A program made the position numbers and the translations under genes. 24,425 bases of DNA, from assembly GCA_001821015.1 (NCBI GenBank), contig MHRQ01000021.1, positions 1 through 24,425 of the forward strand, given 5' to 3'. The notes beneath the pieces are model-generated. The model did no database searches. It was not told the origin of the DNA and worked only from the letters and a program-made list of their open reading frames with translations. Shown one piece after another: positions 13,440 to 20,320 of the stretch. Positions within the stretch are counted from its first letter, which is position 1, and every line of letters begins with the position of its first letter. This DNA is from Candidatus Taylorbacteria bacterium RIFCSPHIGHO2_02_FULL_46_13 (GTDB lineage: Bacteria; Patescibacteriota; Minisyncoccia; Phycocordibacterales; DSPV01).

Positions 13440-13949
13440 CTACAAACAAACACCGTTAGAAATACTTGTTGCTGCAGCAGCGTTAGCCTCTTCTTTTGCA
13501 ACACCATTTGAGTCTACACACCAGCCTGCACCTGGAGTCACAGGGTTCTTAAGAGCTGGGCTTACTACTGCCCATGAGGGGGAATTGGTACCACTATTAA
13601 TCACCGAGCAGTAAAAGCTAGCTTGAGTACCAGTAGTACCTAGAAGCGCCTGGGCGGCGGCTTTTATCTGCTGATCAACTGTTTTATCAGTAAAGAAGGT
13701 ATTGGTGGCACCACCTACAGTACATGCGGCTGCAACGTTAGCTGTGCCGTAGTGACCATTTTGGTCATAATAAATAGCAGACTGTGTTCGTATTTGTGCC
13801 AAGTTTGCTTTAACTGCCGCATCTACCGCTTTCCCTCGAGCAGTATTGAGACTTGCCAACACAACAGACGCCAAGATACCAATGATGGCGATGACGACCA
13901 AGAGTTCAATGAGTGTAAATCCTTTTAATAAACCTTTTGATTTTTTCAT
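13440..13949 (-). CDS. pilA: Type IV major pilin-like protein
   Basis: A 169-residue prepilin with a short classical leader MKKSKGLLKG before FTLIELLVVIAIIGILASVVLASL. It has Glu5 and the full hydrophobic helix, then a soluble domain with four cysteines placed as two likely disulfides. Among the five prepilins here it alone has a short leader, its own consensus promoter, a 5' UTR hairpin and a strong terminator, as expected for the abundant shaft subunit. There is no Shine-Dalgarno before the ATG at 13949. The N-terminal part resembles both PilA and PulG-type pseudopilins, so the family name is not exact. Confidence 0.9.
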   Translation of the reverse strand: MKKSKGLLKGFTLIELLVVIAIIGILASVVLASLNTARGKAVDAAVKANLAQIRTQSAIYYDQNGHYGTANVAAACTVGGATNTFFTDKTVDQQIKAAAQALLGTTGTQASFYCSVINSGTNSPSWAVVSPALKNPVTPGAGWCVDSNGVAKEEANAAAATSISNGVCL

Positions 13950-13976
13950 TTTTTACTAAAACTATTGATAATATTT

Positions 13977-14004
13977 GCTTTTTCTCCTTCGGGAGAAGAA
14001 AAGC
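13977..14004 (-). promoter_or_regulatory. Hairpin in the pilA 5' UTR
   Basis: GCTTTTC and TTCTCC pair with GGAGAAAAAGC around a CGAA tetraloop. It starts about 30 nt before the pilA ATG and contains the only GGAG of the leader. It may stabilise the mRNA or occlude ribosome entry. Confidence 0.5.
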
Positions 14005-14064
14005 CGACCTTCCTTAATAATCGCTCACCTCACGGCTAGCGGAATACTTTTGAAGTATGGGGAT

Positions 14065-14094
14065 ATTATACGCCCCACGTCTCACCCTTGTCTA
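14065..14094 (-). promoter_or_regulatory. pilA promoter
   Basis: On the minus strand TAGACA (14089-14094), 18-nt spacer, consensus TATAAT (14065-14070). The start would be near 14058, giving a 5' UTR of about 110 nt. Confidence 0.7.
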
Positions 14095-14132
14095 ACTCCT
14101 TATCCCCCCTTCTGTGGATATCACCCCTACCC

Positions 14133-14190
14133 AAGCTCTCTGTAGAAGTCAGACTCCTACATTATCTGTAAGAGTCTGACTTCTACAGAA
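14133..14190. repeat. REP-like double hairpin c, before the Y1 transposase gene
   Basis: Two REP-like units in inverted orientation: an outer stem of 18 perfect base pairs, extended by several more with one mismatch, around a short loop. Each unit contains GTAG next to AAGTCAGACT. The right arm holds the -35 region of the transposase gene. Confidence 0.9.
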
Positions 14191-14204
14191 ACTTATGCTA
14201 GTAT
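14176..14204 (+). promoter_or_regulatory. Putative promoter of the Y1 transposase gene
   Basis: CTGACT (14176-14181), 17-nt spacer ending TGC, then TAGTAT (14199-14204) as an extended -10, 7 nt before the ATG at 14212. The -35 lies in the REP-like arm. Confidence 0.5.
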
Positions 14205-14211
14205 ACAAACT

Positions 14212-14910
14212 ATGAGAAAAGAACCCTATGTGGTTGGTTCGTATGTGCATATAGTGAAGCGTGGCGTCCGTGGCATGCCTATTGTTCGAGACGAAATAGA
14301 CCAGTGGCGATTTTTACTCCTGTTGCGGCACTTGAACAATGAACAAGGAATAGACAACTGGTTTCGCGACCTTATAGATGAAAATATTGCACACACACTA
14401 GAACGTCCGAAATCTTGGCAACCTCAACAAAAGATTGTTCGGATCCTCTCTTTCTGTTTGTTGGATAATCATTTTCACCTACTACTTAAAGAAATTAAAA
14501 AGGGAGGTATCAGTACCTTTATGCAAAAACTTGGCACTAGTATGGCAAACCATTTTAACGAAAAATATAAAGAAAAAGGAGGTTTGTTTCAAGGAGCATA
14601 CCGATCCAAAACTATTGATACTGATGAATACTTGCGATATGTAAGCGTATATATACAAGTTAAGAATGCCTTTGAGATGTACAAAGGAGGAACTGCTAGC
14701 GCGCTAAAAGATTTTGACAGTGCGTATGCATGGGCAGGCAAGTACCCCTACTCAAGCCTCGGCGATTATGCAGGTATGCGAGATTCGCCAATCATAGAGA
14801 AAGATATTCTTGGAAAAATCTTCAGCCCAGAAGAGTATAAGGTTTTTTCAAAAGAAGTTATGCTGAATCGAACCAATTTTGACACGCTATCAGATACTGA
14901 TTTGGATTAA
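14212..14910 (+). CDS. REP-associated tyrosine transposase-like protein (Y1/IS200-like, HUH)
   Basis: A 232-residue single-strand DNA transposase-like protein. The HUH motif is NHFHLLL (His87-Phe-His89). The candidate catalytic tyrosine is Tyr147 in YVSVYIQVKNAF, at the place of the YIHxNPV block of RAYT proteins. The N-terminus HIVKRGVRGMPI also matches the Y1_Tnp beginning (family pattern HVxxRGxxxxxIF). It is single-copy, has no IS ends, and is flanked on both sides by palindromes of one family (14133-14190 and 14926-14954), with further copies at 11072 and 11380. This is the arrangement of RAYT genes with their REP sequences. It lies opposite to the pilus genes and divides pilA from pilC. 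Confidence 0.85.
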   Translation: MRKEPYVVGSYVHIVKRGVRGMPIVRDEIDQWRFLLLLRHLNNEQGIDNWFRDLIDENIAHTLERPKSWQPQQKIVRILSFCLLDNHFHLLLKEIKKGGISTFMQKLGTSMANHFNEKYKEKGGLFQGAYRSKTIDTDEYLRYVSVYIQVKNAFEMYKGGTASALKDFDSAYAWAGKYPYSSLGDYAGMRDSPIIEKDILGKIFSPEEYKVFSKEVMLNRTNFDTLSDTDLD

Positions 14911-14925
14911 CATCATGTATAAAGT

Positions 14926-14954
14926 ATTCTGTAGGAGTCTGACTTCTACAGAAT
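14926..14954. repeat. REP-like hairpin d, after the Y1 transposase gene
   Basis: ATTCTGTAG and CTACAGAAT arms around GAGTC-T-GACTT; 14-bp arms with one mismatch. It lies in the gap between the convergent stops of the transposase gene and pilC, 1 nt before the latter. Confidence 0.9.
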
Positions 14955-14955
14955 A

Positions 14956-16164
14956 CTAGCTGATGCTGGAAGAGAGATTGTAGATGGGGACGAGGACGGA
15001 CGCGAGGAGGATTCCGACTCCGATAGCAAGAAGGATTATCATCACCGGCTCAATGAGGCCGATCATGGTGTCTATCGCGCTCGTTACCTCACGCGAATAA
15101 AATTTCGCAAGGGTATTTAAAATACTGCCAAGCTCTCCGGTCTCCTCGCCGATTTTTATCATCTGCACCATAATCGTCGGGATTTCTTTGTGGTTTGAGA
15201 ACGCCAGCGAAACCGGGCTACCAGTTCGCACGGCATCGGACACTTCTTTTAAAATTGCCTCGTAGGTCGCATCCCCCACCACGGATGTCGTCACCTCCAA
15301 AGCTTTTATAATGGGTATCGCGCTTGAAAGCATGGTATTCATGTTATCGGCAATCCTTGAAAGATAAAGCTTGCGGTATAAAGAACCGAGATACGGCACC
15401 GATAATTTAAACTGCGAAATCGCGAGGCGTCCTTTTTCAGTGCGATTATAGCGATACAAAAACACCGCGCCAGCCACGACCGCCAGTAGAACAAAAAAAC
15501 CGTAATTGATGAGAAAGTGGCTCGTGCCAATGACAATTTTTGTGTAAATAGGTATTTCCTGCCCCGCCCCCTCAATGATTTCGCTGATCTTCGGGATAAT
15601 ATTGGTCAACATAAAAACCATCACCCCGATAAATACCACGACCACGAAAGCTGGATACACCAAGGCATTTTTTACCTTAACCGAAACCTCGTAGGTGCGG
15701 TCCAAATAATCGGCGAGATAGCTAAAAGTCTGGTCAAGTTTTCCGGACTCTTCCCCCGCACGCACCATATTGACGTAAAAATCCGAAAAAACTTTTGGGT
15801 GCTTTGACAACGATTTTGAGATGGAGCTTCCGCTCTGAAGATCTTCCACCACTTCGGTCAGATTTTTTCGCAGGGTTGGATTGTCACTCTCGGCGGCAAG
15901 AAGGGAAAAGACGCGCAACGCCGATACTTGGGAGTTGAACAACGTCGCCATCTGCCGCGAAAGAATGACCACGTCTTTATTAGAGACGTGACTTAAGAAA
16001 GAAATGTCCATCCGAAACAGAGATTTCTTTTCGGTACTTTTGATGGAGGTGATAACAAGCCCCCGGCGCTGTATCGCACCTATGGCCGCATCAACACTGA
16101 ACGCATCAATGGTGCCTTGATTGCGGTCTCCGTTTTTATCAAGCGCTTCGTAACGAAACAGCAT
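14956..16164 (-). CDS. pilC: Type IV pilus inner-membrane platform protein PilC
   Basis: A 402-residue GspF/PilC-type protein. Two T2SF domains are visible (about 70-190 and 270-395), each followed by membrane helices (about 170-190, 215-240, 372-395). Characteristic segments are LATFNSQVSALRVF-like (here MATLFNSQ), VRAGEESGKLDQ and the repeat KIGEETGELGSI. It connects the motor ATPases to the growing pilus in the cytoplasmic membrane. It starts 4 nt after pilT, so pilT-pilC form one operon. Confidence 0.96.
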   Translation of the reverse strand: MLFRYEALDKNGDRNQGTIDAFSVDAAIGAIQRRGLVITSIKSTEKKSLFRMDISFLSHVSNKDVVILSRQMATLFNSQVSALRVFSLLAAESDNPTLRKNLTEVVEDLQSGSSISKSLSKHPKVFSDFYVNMVRAGEESGKLDQTFSYLADYLDRTYEVSVKVKNALVYPAFVVVVFIGVMVFMLTNIIPKISEIIEGAGQEIPIYTKIVIGTSHFLINYGFFVLLAVVAGAVFLYRYNRTEKGRLAISQFKLSVPYLGSLYRKLYLSRIADNMNTMLSSAIPIIKALEVTTSVVGDATYEAILKEVSDAVRTGSPVSLAFSNHKEIPTIMVQMIKIGEETGELGSILNTLAKFYSREVTSAIDTMIGLIEPVMIILLAIGVGILLASVLVPIYNLSSSIS

Positions 16165-16168
16165 AATA

Positions 16169-17230
16169 CTAGAGGAATCTATCCAACGCTTTCGGGCTTA
16201 AGGAATATTGGTAGGCGTTCTCCACGCTGATCTCGCCTGACCGCACAAGCTCTGCGAGAGAACGATTGATATCAATCATGCCCTGGTCCATTCCGGTTTC
16301 AATAACTGTTGAAATCTCATGCGTTCTTCCTTCTCTAATAAGGTTCGCGACCGCCGAATTTGAGATGAGAAGCTCAAATGCCGGCACGAGCCCCCCGGAA
16401 ACTCTCGGAATAAGACGTTGGGAAAAAATTCCCAAAAGACTGCCTGACAATTGCAACTTGATTTGCTCCTGCTGTTGCGATGGAAACGAGTCTATAATAC
16501 GGTCAATCGTCTGCGCCGCAGTGTTGGTGTGAATCGTAGAGAACACGAGATGCCCCGTCTCGGCCGCCGTCACCGCAGTTTGCATAGTTTCAGGACCGCG
16601 CATTTCACCGATCATCACCACGTCCACATCTTGCCTAAGCATATTGACCAGACCGGCAGCAAAATCACGGGTGTCGGTACGCACTTCTCGCTGATCAATA
16701 ATTGATTTTTTTTGTTCAAACACATATTCAACCGGATCCTCAACGGTAATAATGTGCTCGGCTCGCTCGTTGTTGATAATTTCAATAAGCGCGGCGAGCG
16801 TCGTCGTTTTGCCGTGTCCAACCGGACCCACGACCAGAAAAAAACCCTGTTGTCGGCGCGTGAAATCCTCAAGCACTTTCGGCAACTTCAATTCTTCAAG
16901 ACTCCGGACACGGTTGGGGATGAGACGAAGCGCGATAGAAAATTTCCCCATACGCTGATAGGCATTGCCGCGAAACCGACTTCCGTTCTTAAACATATAC
17001 GAAAAATCAACTTCCAGATTCTCTTTAAAAATCCGCTTGCTATCTTGACTGAGCATCACATCCATAAAACCGTCCAACGCTTCTCGTGAGAGTATGGCTT
17101 TCTTGACGAGTGGCACCAAAAAACCGGACACCCGAATCGTCGGGTAACGTCCCTCCGAGAGATGCAGGTCAGAACCGCTTTCTTTGCTCAAGACCGAAAC
17201 AAAATCATCAAGTTCGTGGCGATAGTCCAT
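16169..17230 (-). CDS. pilT: Type IV pilus retraction ATPase PilT
   Basis: A 353-residue hexameric motor that depolymerises pili. Walker A is GPVGHGKT (Lys141), with His where Ser is usual; the Asp box is around ITVEDPVEYVF, Walker B is VVMIGEM, and the His box is TGHLVFSTIHTN. The PilT-specific C-terminal block appears as AVANLIREGRTHEI, close to the AIRNLIRE consensus. The start at 17230 directly follows CTAACGGG, the end of an inverted repeat. A 10-codon upstream ORF with AAAAGGA ends 4 nt before the ATG, so initiation is probably coupled to that leader (see 17229-17333). Confidence 0.95.
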   Translation of the reverse strand: MDYRHELDDFVSVLSKESGSDLHLSEGRYPTIRVSGFLVPLVKKAILSREALDGFMDVMLSQDSKRIFKENLEVDFSYMFKNGSRFRGNAYQRMGKFSIALRLIPNRVRSLEELKLPKVLEDFTRRQQGFFLVVGPVGHGKTTTLAALIEIINNERAEHIITVEDPVEYVFEQKKSIIDQREVRTDTRDFAAGLVNMLRQDVDVVMIGEMRGPETMQTAVTAAETGHLVFSTIHTNTAAQTIDRIIDSFPSQQQEQIKLQLSGSLLGIFSQRLIPRVSGGLVPAFELLISNSAVANLIREGRTHEISTVIETGMDQGMIDINRSLAELVRSGEISVENAYQYSLSPKALDRFL

Positions 17231-17333
17231 CCCGTTAGAAATTATAAATTTTGATAAAGCTGGTCATCAATATCCTTTTCTCTCTGTCTCTACAATACCG
17301 GTTTACTATACTTCGCTGAATTTCTAACGGGAT
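17229..17333 (-). promoter_or_regulatory. Leader element A upstream of pilT
   Basis: A 105-bp element bounded by 15-bp perfect inverted repeats (CCCGTTAGAAATT type). In pilT sense it holds AAAAGGA, a short ORF, and then the pilT start codon, whose first two bases lie in the 3' arm. It is repeated at 21560-21663 with only five base changes. A further copy of the 5' arm lies upstream at 17359-17371. No separate promoter is certain; TATAGT and TATTGT occur inside. Confidence 0.85.
17235..17267 (-). CDS. Leader peptide MTSFIKIYNF upstream of pilT
   Basis: A 10-codon ORF. AGGA lies 5 nt before its ATG, the best ribosome binding site near pilT. Its TAA stop is in TTCTAA, 4 nt before the pilT ATG. 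The counterpart before the pilN-like gene encodes MTNFIKIYNF. The short, conserved ORF with a close stop-start distance suggests translational coupling. Whether the peptide itself matters is unknown. Confidence 0.55.
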   Translation of the reverse strand: MTSFIKIYNF

Positions 17334-17377
17334 AAATCCCTCAATTTCAATCTCGCAGTCTTTAACGGGACAAATCT

Positions 17378-17779
17378 TTATTTCTTTTCCTGAACCAGCT
17401 TGAGACATTTCAACAACTCACCCAAAACCTCGGATGGAATTGTGCTTGCTTTGACAATATACCCTTGCGCGCCTAATGATTTCGCACGCTCTATATCAGA
17501 AGACTGGCCCTGATTCGTAAGAAACATGATTGCCGCCTTAGAAGCTAATCGTTCCTTACGGACACGCTCTAACAGCTCAAATCCATCGGTGCCAGGCATC
17601 ACAATATCAAAAATCATCGCGTCGGGAACTAATCCTTCTTTGAGCTTGCGCATTGCATCATCAGCGCTGGGCGACGTAAAAACCTCAAGCCCCCCCTTCG
17701 TAAACTTGACCGAATACATATTGAGCAGAAACTCATCGTCATCCACAATCAATACTTTGTATTTTTTTTCTTCAGACAT
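17378..17779 (-). CDS. Receiver-only response regulator (CheY-like)
   Basis: A 133-residue single receiver domain. Acidic pocket Asp13-Asp15 (VDDDE), phosphorylation site Asp58 (MIFDIVMPG), Thr88 (FLTNQG) and Lys110 (YIVKAS) are all present, so phosphotransfer should be possible. There is no output domain; it probably acts by protein contact, as CheY- or PilG/PilH-like proteins do on pilus motors. It lies between pilB and pilT, the extension and retraction ATPases, which supports control of pilus dynamics. No histidine kinase is in the window. Its own extended -10 promoter lies 12 nt before the ATG. Confidence 0.92.
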   Translation of the reverse strand: MSEEKKYKVLIVDDDEFLLNMYSVKFTKGGLEVFTSPSADDAMRKLKEGLVPDAMIFDIVMPGTDGFELLERVRKERLASKAAIMFLTNQGQSSDIERAKSLGAQGYIVKASTIPSEVLGELLKCLKLVQEKK

Positions 17780-17791
17780 AGTGCACGTCTA

Positions 17792-17820
17792 AGTATACCA
17801 ATAATCACCCCGCTAACCAA
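17792..17820 (-). promoter_or_regulatory. Promoter of the response regulator gene
   Basis: On the minus strand TTGGTT (17815-17820), 17-nt spacer ending TGG, TATACT (17792-17797) as an extended -10, then 12 nt to the ATG at 17779. The 5' leader would be about 5 nt. Confidence 0.6.
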
Positions 17821-17828
17821 CGGTTGTG

Positions 17829-19541
17829 TTACAGCGTTCCAACCTCTTCAAACGGAATTACCCGACCGAGGGCTTTTATCATAGCGTCTTCTTTCATAGT
17901 AAGCATCCCCTGAGCGCGTCCGAGCTTCATCAGTTCTGCCTCCGATGCATTTCGAAGAATCGCCGCTTCAACATCCCTGTTCATTTCAAGCATCTCAAAT
18001 ACGGCCACGCGGCCGCGCACCCCCTTCGGGCATTCAGAAGTGGCAGACGCCTCATAGACATTTTCTACCTTCGGCAACAGGCGACGAAACTCCTCCGGAA
18101 CATCGGCAAATTGGTGCTCATACATCATCTTGATGCTCCCCTCAACCGGTATCGGGCGTCCCCCACCATCGCACAGCTGTGCAACCAGACGCTGCGCGGC
18201 CGCCAAAATAAGCGTGGGCGCGATCAAGTACGGATCAATACCCATATCAATGAGACGCGGAATAACCCCGATCACATTATTCGTGTGGAGCGTAGAAAAT
18301 ACGAGGTGACCAGTCAGGGCCGCTTGCACCGCAAGTTGCGCAGTTTCTTTATCCCGAATCTCACCCACCATGATCACATCAGGGTCCTGACGTAATGTGG
18401 TACGCAACCCATTGGCAAATGTGTACCCGATTTCCGGTCTCACCTGCGACTGACTGATGCCGGGGATGCTATATTCCACAGGATCTTCAAGGCTCAGTAC
18501 GTTCTTTTTATCCCGGTTAATTTCATTGAGCATTGAATACAGCGTCGTTGATTTTCCTGATCCCGTGGGGCCTGAGAGAAGTACAAGACCATACGGACGA
18601 CCCAGTGCCTTTCGCAGGAGCTTGAGGTTGCGCTCTGACAATCCAAGCGCTTCGAGTTTCTTCACGCCTCGTTCTGAATCTAGAATTCGCATTTCAAGCT
18701 TCTCGCCATAGTAGGTCGGGAATGTAGAGACGCGAAAGTCAACCTTGCGCTGTCCGATGGTCGCGCTAAATCGTCCGTCTTGCGGCTTGCGGCGCTCATC
18801 AAGACGCATATTGGAAAGAATCTTAATGCGGGCAACCACTGCCTGGTTTACTTTCTGCGGCAAAATCAAGCTCGTAGAAAGAGCGCCGTCAACGCGAAAT
18901 CGGACCCGTACTTTATCGGGAAGCGGTTCAATATGGATATCGGACGCGTTTCCCTCGGTGGCATAATGAAGAACTGTAGCCACAATCTTTGTAACTGGTG
19001 CATCCTCAATAATCCTTGTCTCCCCTTCCGCGCCCTGAGCTTCTAAATACTCTTCCTCCGAACCTTCCGCTGAAAGCTCGGATTCAAGCTCAGACAGCGC
19101 TTTGTTTACCTCGCCAGAAAGACCCTTATAGAGCTGAAGAATTCTCTGAAAATCATTCTCCGAGATAAGATAAATCTGGTATGGAATCCCGTTCTTGGAG
19201 GAAATAAAATTGAGCGCATCGCGAGCCTCTATATTGTCTGGATCAACAATACCAACTTCAAGGATACCGTTCTTGAAACCAATAGGCACAAAATGATAAT
19301 AGGTAGCGGATTCTTCAGGAACATACTTCAGAACTTCAGAGGAGACATCTTGGTTGTTTAAATGAGCGGTTGGCACACCCAAAAGCTCCCCTTTTGCGCC
19401 CAAAATGTCTTCGGCATTGATGCCTCGTTTCAAGAGAATCTTCTCAAGACTCTGTCCGGGCACAGACATCTCTTTACGAATACTCGCAATATCAAACTTG
19501 CGTACGATTCCTTTTTCTACCAATACATCAAGAATGCTCAT
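17829..19541 (-). CDS. pilB: Type IV pilus assembly ATPase PilB
   Basis: A 570-residue GspE/PilB ATPase driving pilus extension. N-terminal GspII_E-type domains (1-150) precede the ATPase core: Asp box around DIHIEP, Walker A GPTGSGKS (Lys330), Walker B DVIMVGEIRD, His box TGHLVFSTLHTNN. The usual tetracysteine zinc site is reduced to two isolated cysteines (AQLCDGG and SECPKG). I take the ATG at 19541 (MSILDVLVEK), because the ATG at 19556 would make the inverted-repeat sequence part of the protein. As for pilT and pilN, CTAACGGG abuts the start codon. Confidence 0.95.
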   Translation of the reverse strand: MSILDVLVEKGIVRKFDIASIRKEMSVPGQSLEKILLKRGINAEDILGAKGELLGVPTAHLNNQDVSSEVLKYVPEESATYYHFVPIGFKNGILEVGIVDPDNIEARDALNFISSKNGIPYQIYLISENDFQRILQLYKGLSGEVNKALSELESELSAEGSEEEYLEAQGAEGETRIIEDAPVTKIVATVLHYATEGNASDIHIEPLPDKVRVRFRVDGALSTSLILPQKVNQAVVARIKILSNMRLDERRKPQDGRFSATIGQRKVDFRVSTFPTYYGEKLEMRILDSERGVKKLEALGLSERNLKLLRKALGRPYGLVLLSGPTGSGKSTTLYSMLNEINRDKKNVLSLEDPVEYSIPGISQSQVRPEIGYTFANGLRTTLRQDPDVIMVGEIRDKETAQLAVQAALTGHLVFSTLHTNNVIGVIPRLIDMGIDPYLIAPTLILAAAQRLVAQLCDGGGRPIPVEGSIKMMYEHQFADVPEEFRRLLPKVENVYEASATSECPKGVRGRVAVFEMLEMNRDVEAAILRNASEAELMKLGRAQGMLTMKEDAMIKALGRVIPFEEVGTL

Positions 19542-19660
19542 CCCGTTAGAAATCAATTAGTTTATTAATGTCTCGTCCATAGTATGTTAGAGGGGTTTTT
19601 ATATTACTTACGTATCGTTTCTCTACAACGGTCGCCTTGGGCGACCTATTTCTAACGGGA
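19540..19660 (-). promoter_or_regulatory. Leader element C upstream of pilB (diverged copy)
   Basis: Ends in the same inverted repeat as elements A and B (CCCGTTAGAAAT and its complement, 13 bp), and shares TTGTAGAGA inside, but the rest differs and the conserved 10-codon ORF is absent. An internal hairpin occupies 19630-19646. A degenerate extra arm follows at 19664-19677. Confidence 0.7.
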
Positions 19661-19983
19661 CTCATCCCGTAGTGAAATTTCAGGTCGTCCCGCCCTTGCA
19701 TGCAAGGGCGTGGCTGTCCTAAAACCACGATTAATATAAAGGCTAGTAAACCCCAGGGCAAGTCCTGGACCAAGGTATTTGCTTCGCGAATCCTTTTGCC
19801 GCCCCAAGGGGCGGAGTAGTAAACCCTTTGTTGCCGTCGCTCGCTCGGGAGAGAAAAAGAAGATACTTTTCCTCTCCCCTCGCTCGCTAGGCAATAAACG
19901 TATTGATAATAGTAACATTTCTTCTCCCTCTTTGAGATGACTATGTCCGTCAACTTTAAATTCTACTGTGGGATTCATAGTGT
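19557..19983. repeat. Palindrome-rich intergenic region before pilB
   Basis: Contains leader element C, a 7-bp hairpin (19630-19646), a perfect 20-bp palindrome (19691-19710, CGCCCTTGCATGCAAGGGCG), a perfect 16-bp palindrome (19799-19814, CCGCCCCAAGGGGCGG) and a long hairpin (about 19831-19893) with GGGAGAG/CTCTCCC arms. ORFs on the minus strand here are translations of these repeats. I see no protein gene. Confidence 0.75.
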
Positions 19984-20316
19984 TTATTGAGTCTTCATGG
20001 GAGCAGGTTTGGGTAATGGAGCAAAAGGATCACTGCGGCCTTTGGACTCGGAGGTAGTGGCAACACGGTAATCCACCAAGCTCTTAAACGCAGGGCTGTC
20101 AAAAACGCTTCCGTCAATTTGTAAACTCCGCAACTGGTTGAGTACACCTAAGATTTCTTGCCCGACAAACGAAGGCTCTGGGCCCCCAACGTCATAGGTG
20201 AGGGTGGGACCGCTGTCGCCCGACGTACCACTACTCCAGTAATAATAACCGACAAGGACAACGGTAAGTAGAGCGACCGCAATCAGAATATTCTTATATT
20301 TTTTCACAAGCTCCAT
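19984..20316 (-). CDS. PilP-like pilus assembly protein
   Basis: A 110-residue protein with one N-terminal membrane helix (about 10-27) and a short extracytoplasmic part ending GRSDPFAPLPKPAP. The GRxDPFxPL segment resembles the N-terminal region of PilP lipoproteins that binds PilN/PilO, but no lipobox Cys and no beta domain are present. It starts 4 nt after the PilO-like gene, so it is third in the pilN-pilO-pilP order. The assignment rests on position and that motif. Confidence 0.6.
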   Translation of the reverse strand: MELVKKYKNILIAVALLTVVLVGYYYWSSGTSGDSGPTLTYDVGGPEPSFVGQEILGVLNQLRSLQIDGSVFDSPAFKSLVDYRVATTSESKGRSDPFAPLPKPAPMKTQ

Positions 20317-20320
20317 AGTA

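Noticed and set aside
14926..14954. Rho-independent terminator between the transposase gene and pilC
   Set aside because: No U-run follows on either strand; the sequence belongs to the REP-like family. It may still affect mRNA ends.
19571..19594. Short ORF (MDETLIN) in the pilB leader as a third leader peptide
   Set aside because: Not similar to the pilT and pilN leader peptides, its stop is 16 nt from the pilB start, and it has no ribosome binding site.
19546..19953. 135-residue minus-strand ORF ending TTCTAA before pilB
   Set aside because: It is a translation of successive palindromes, has no ribosome binding site and no protein-like features.
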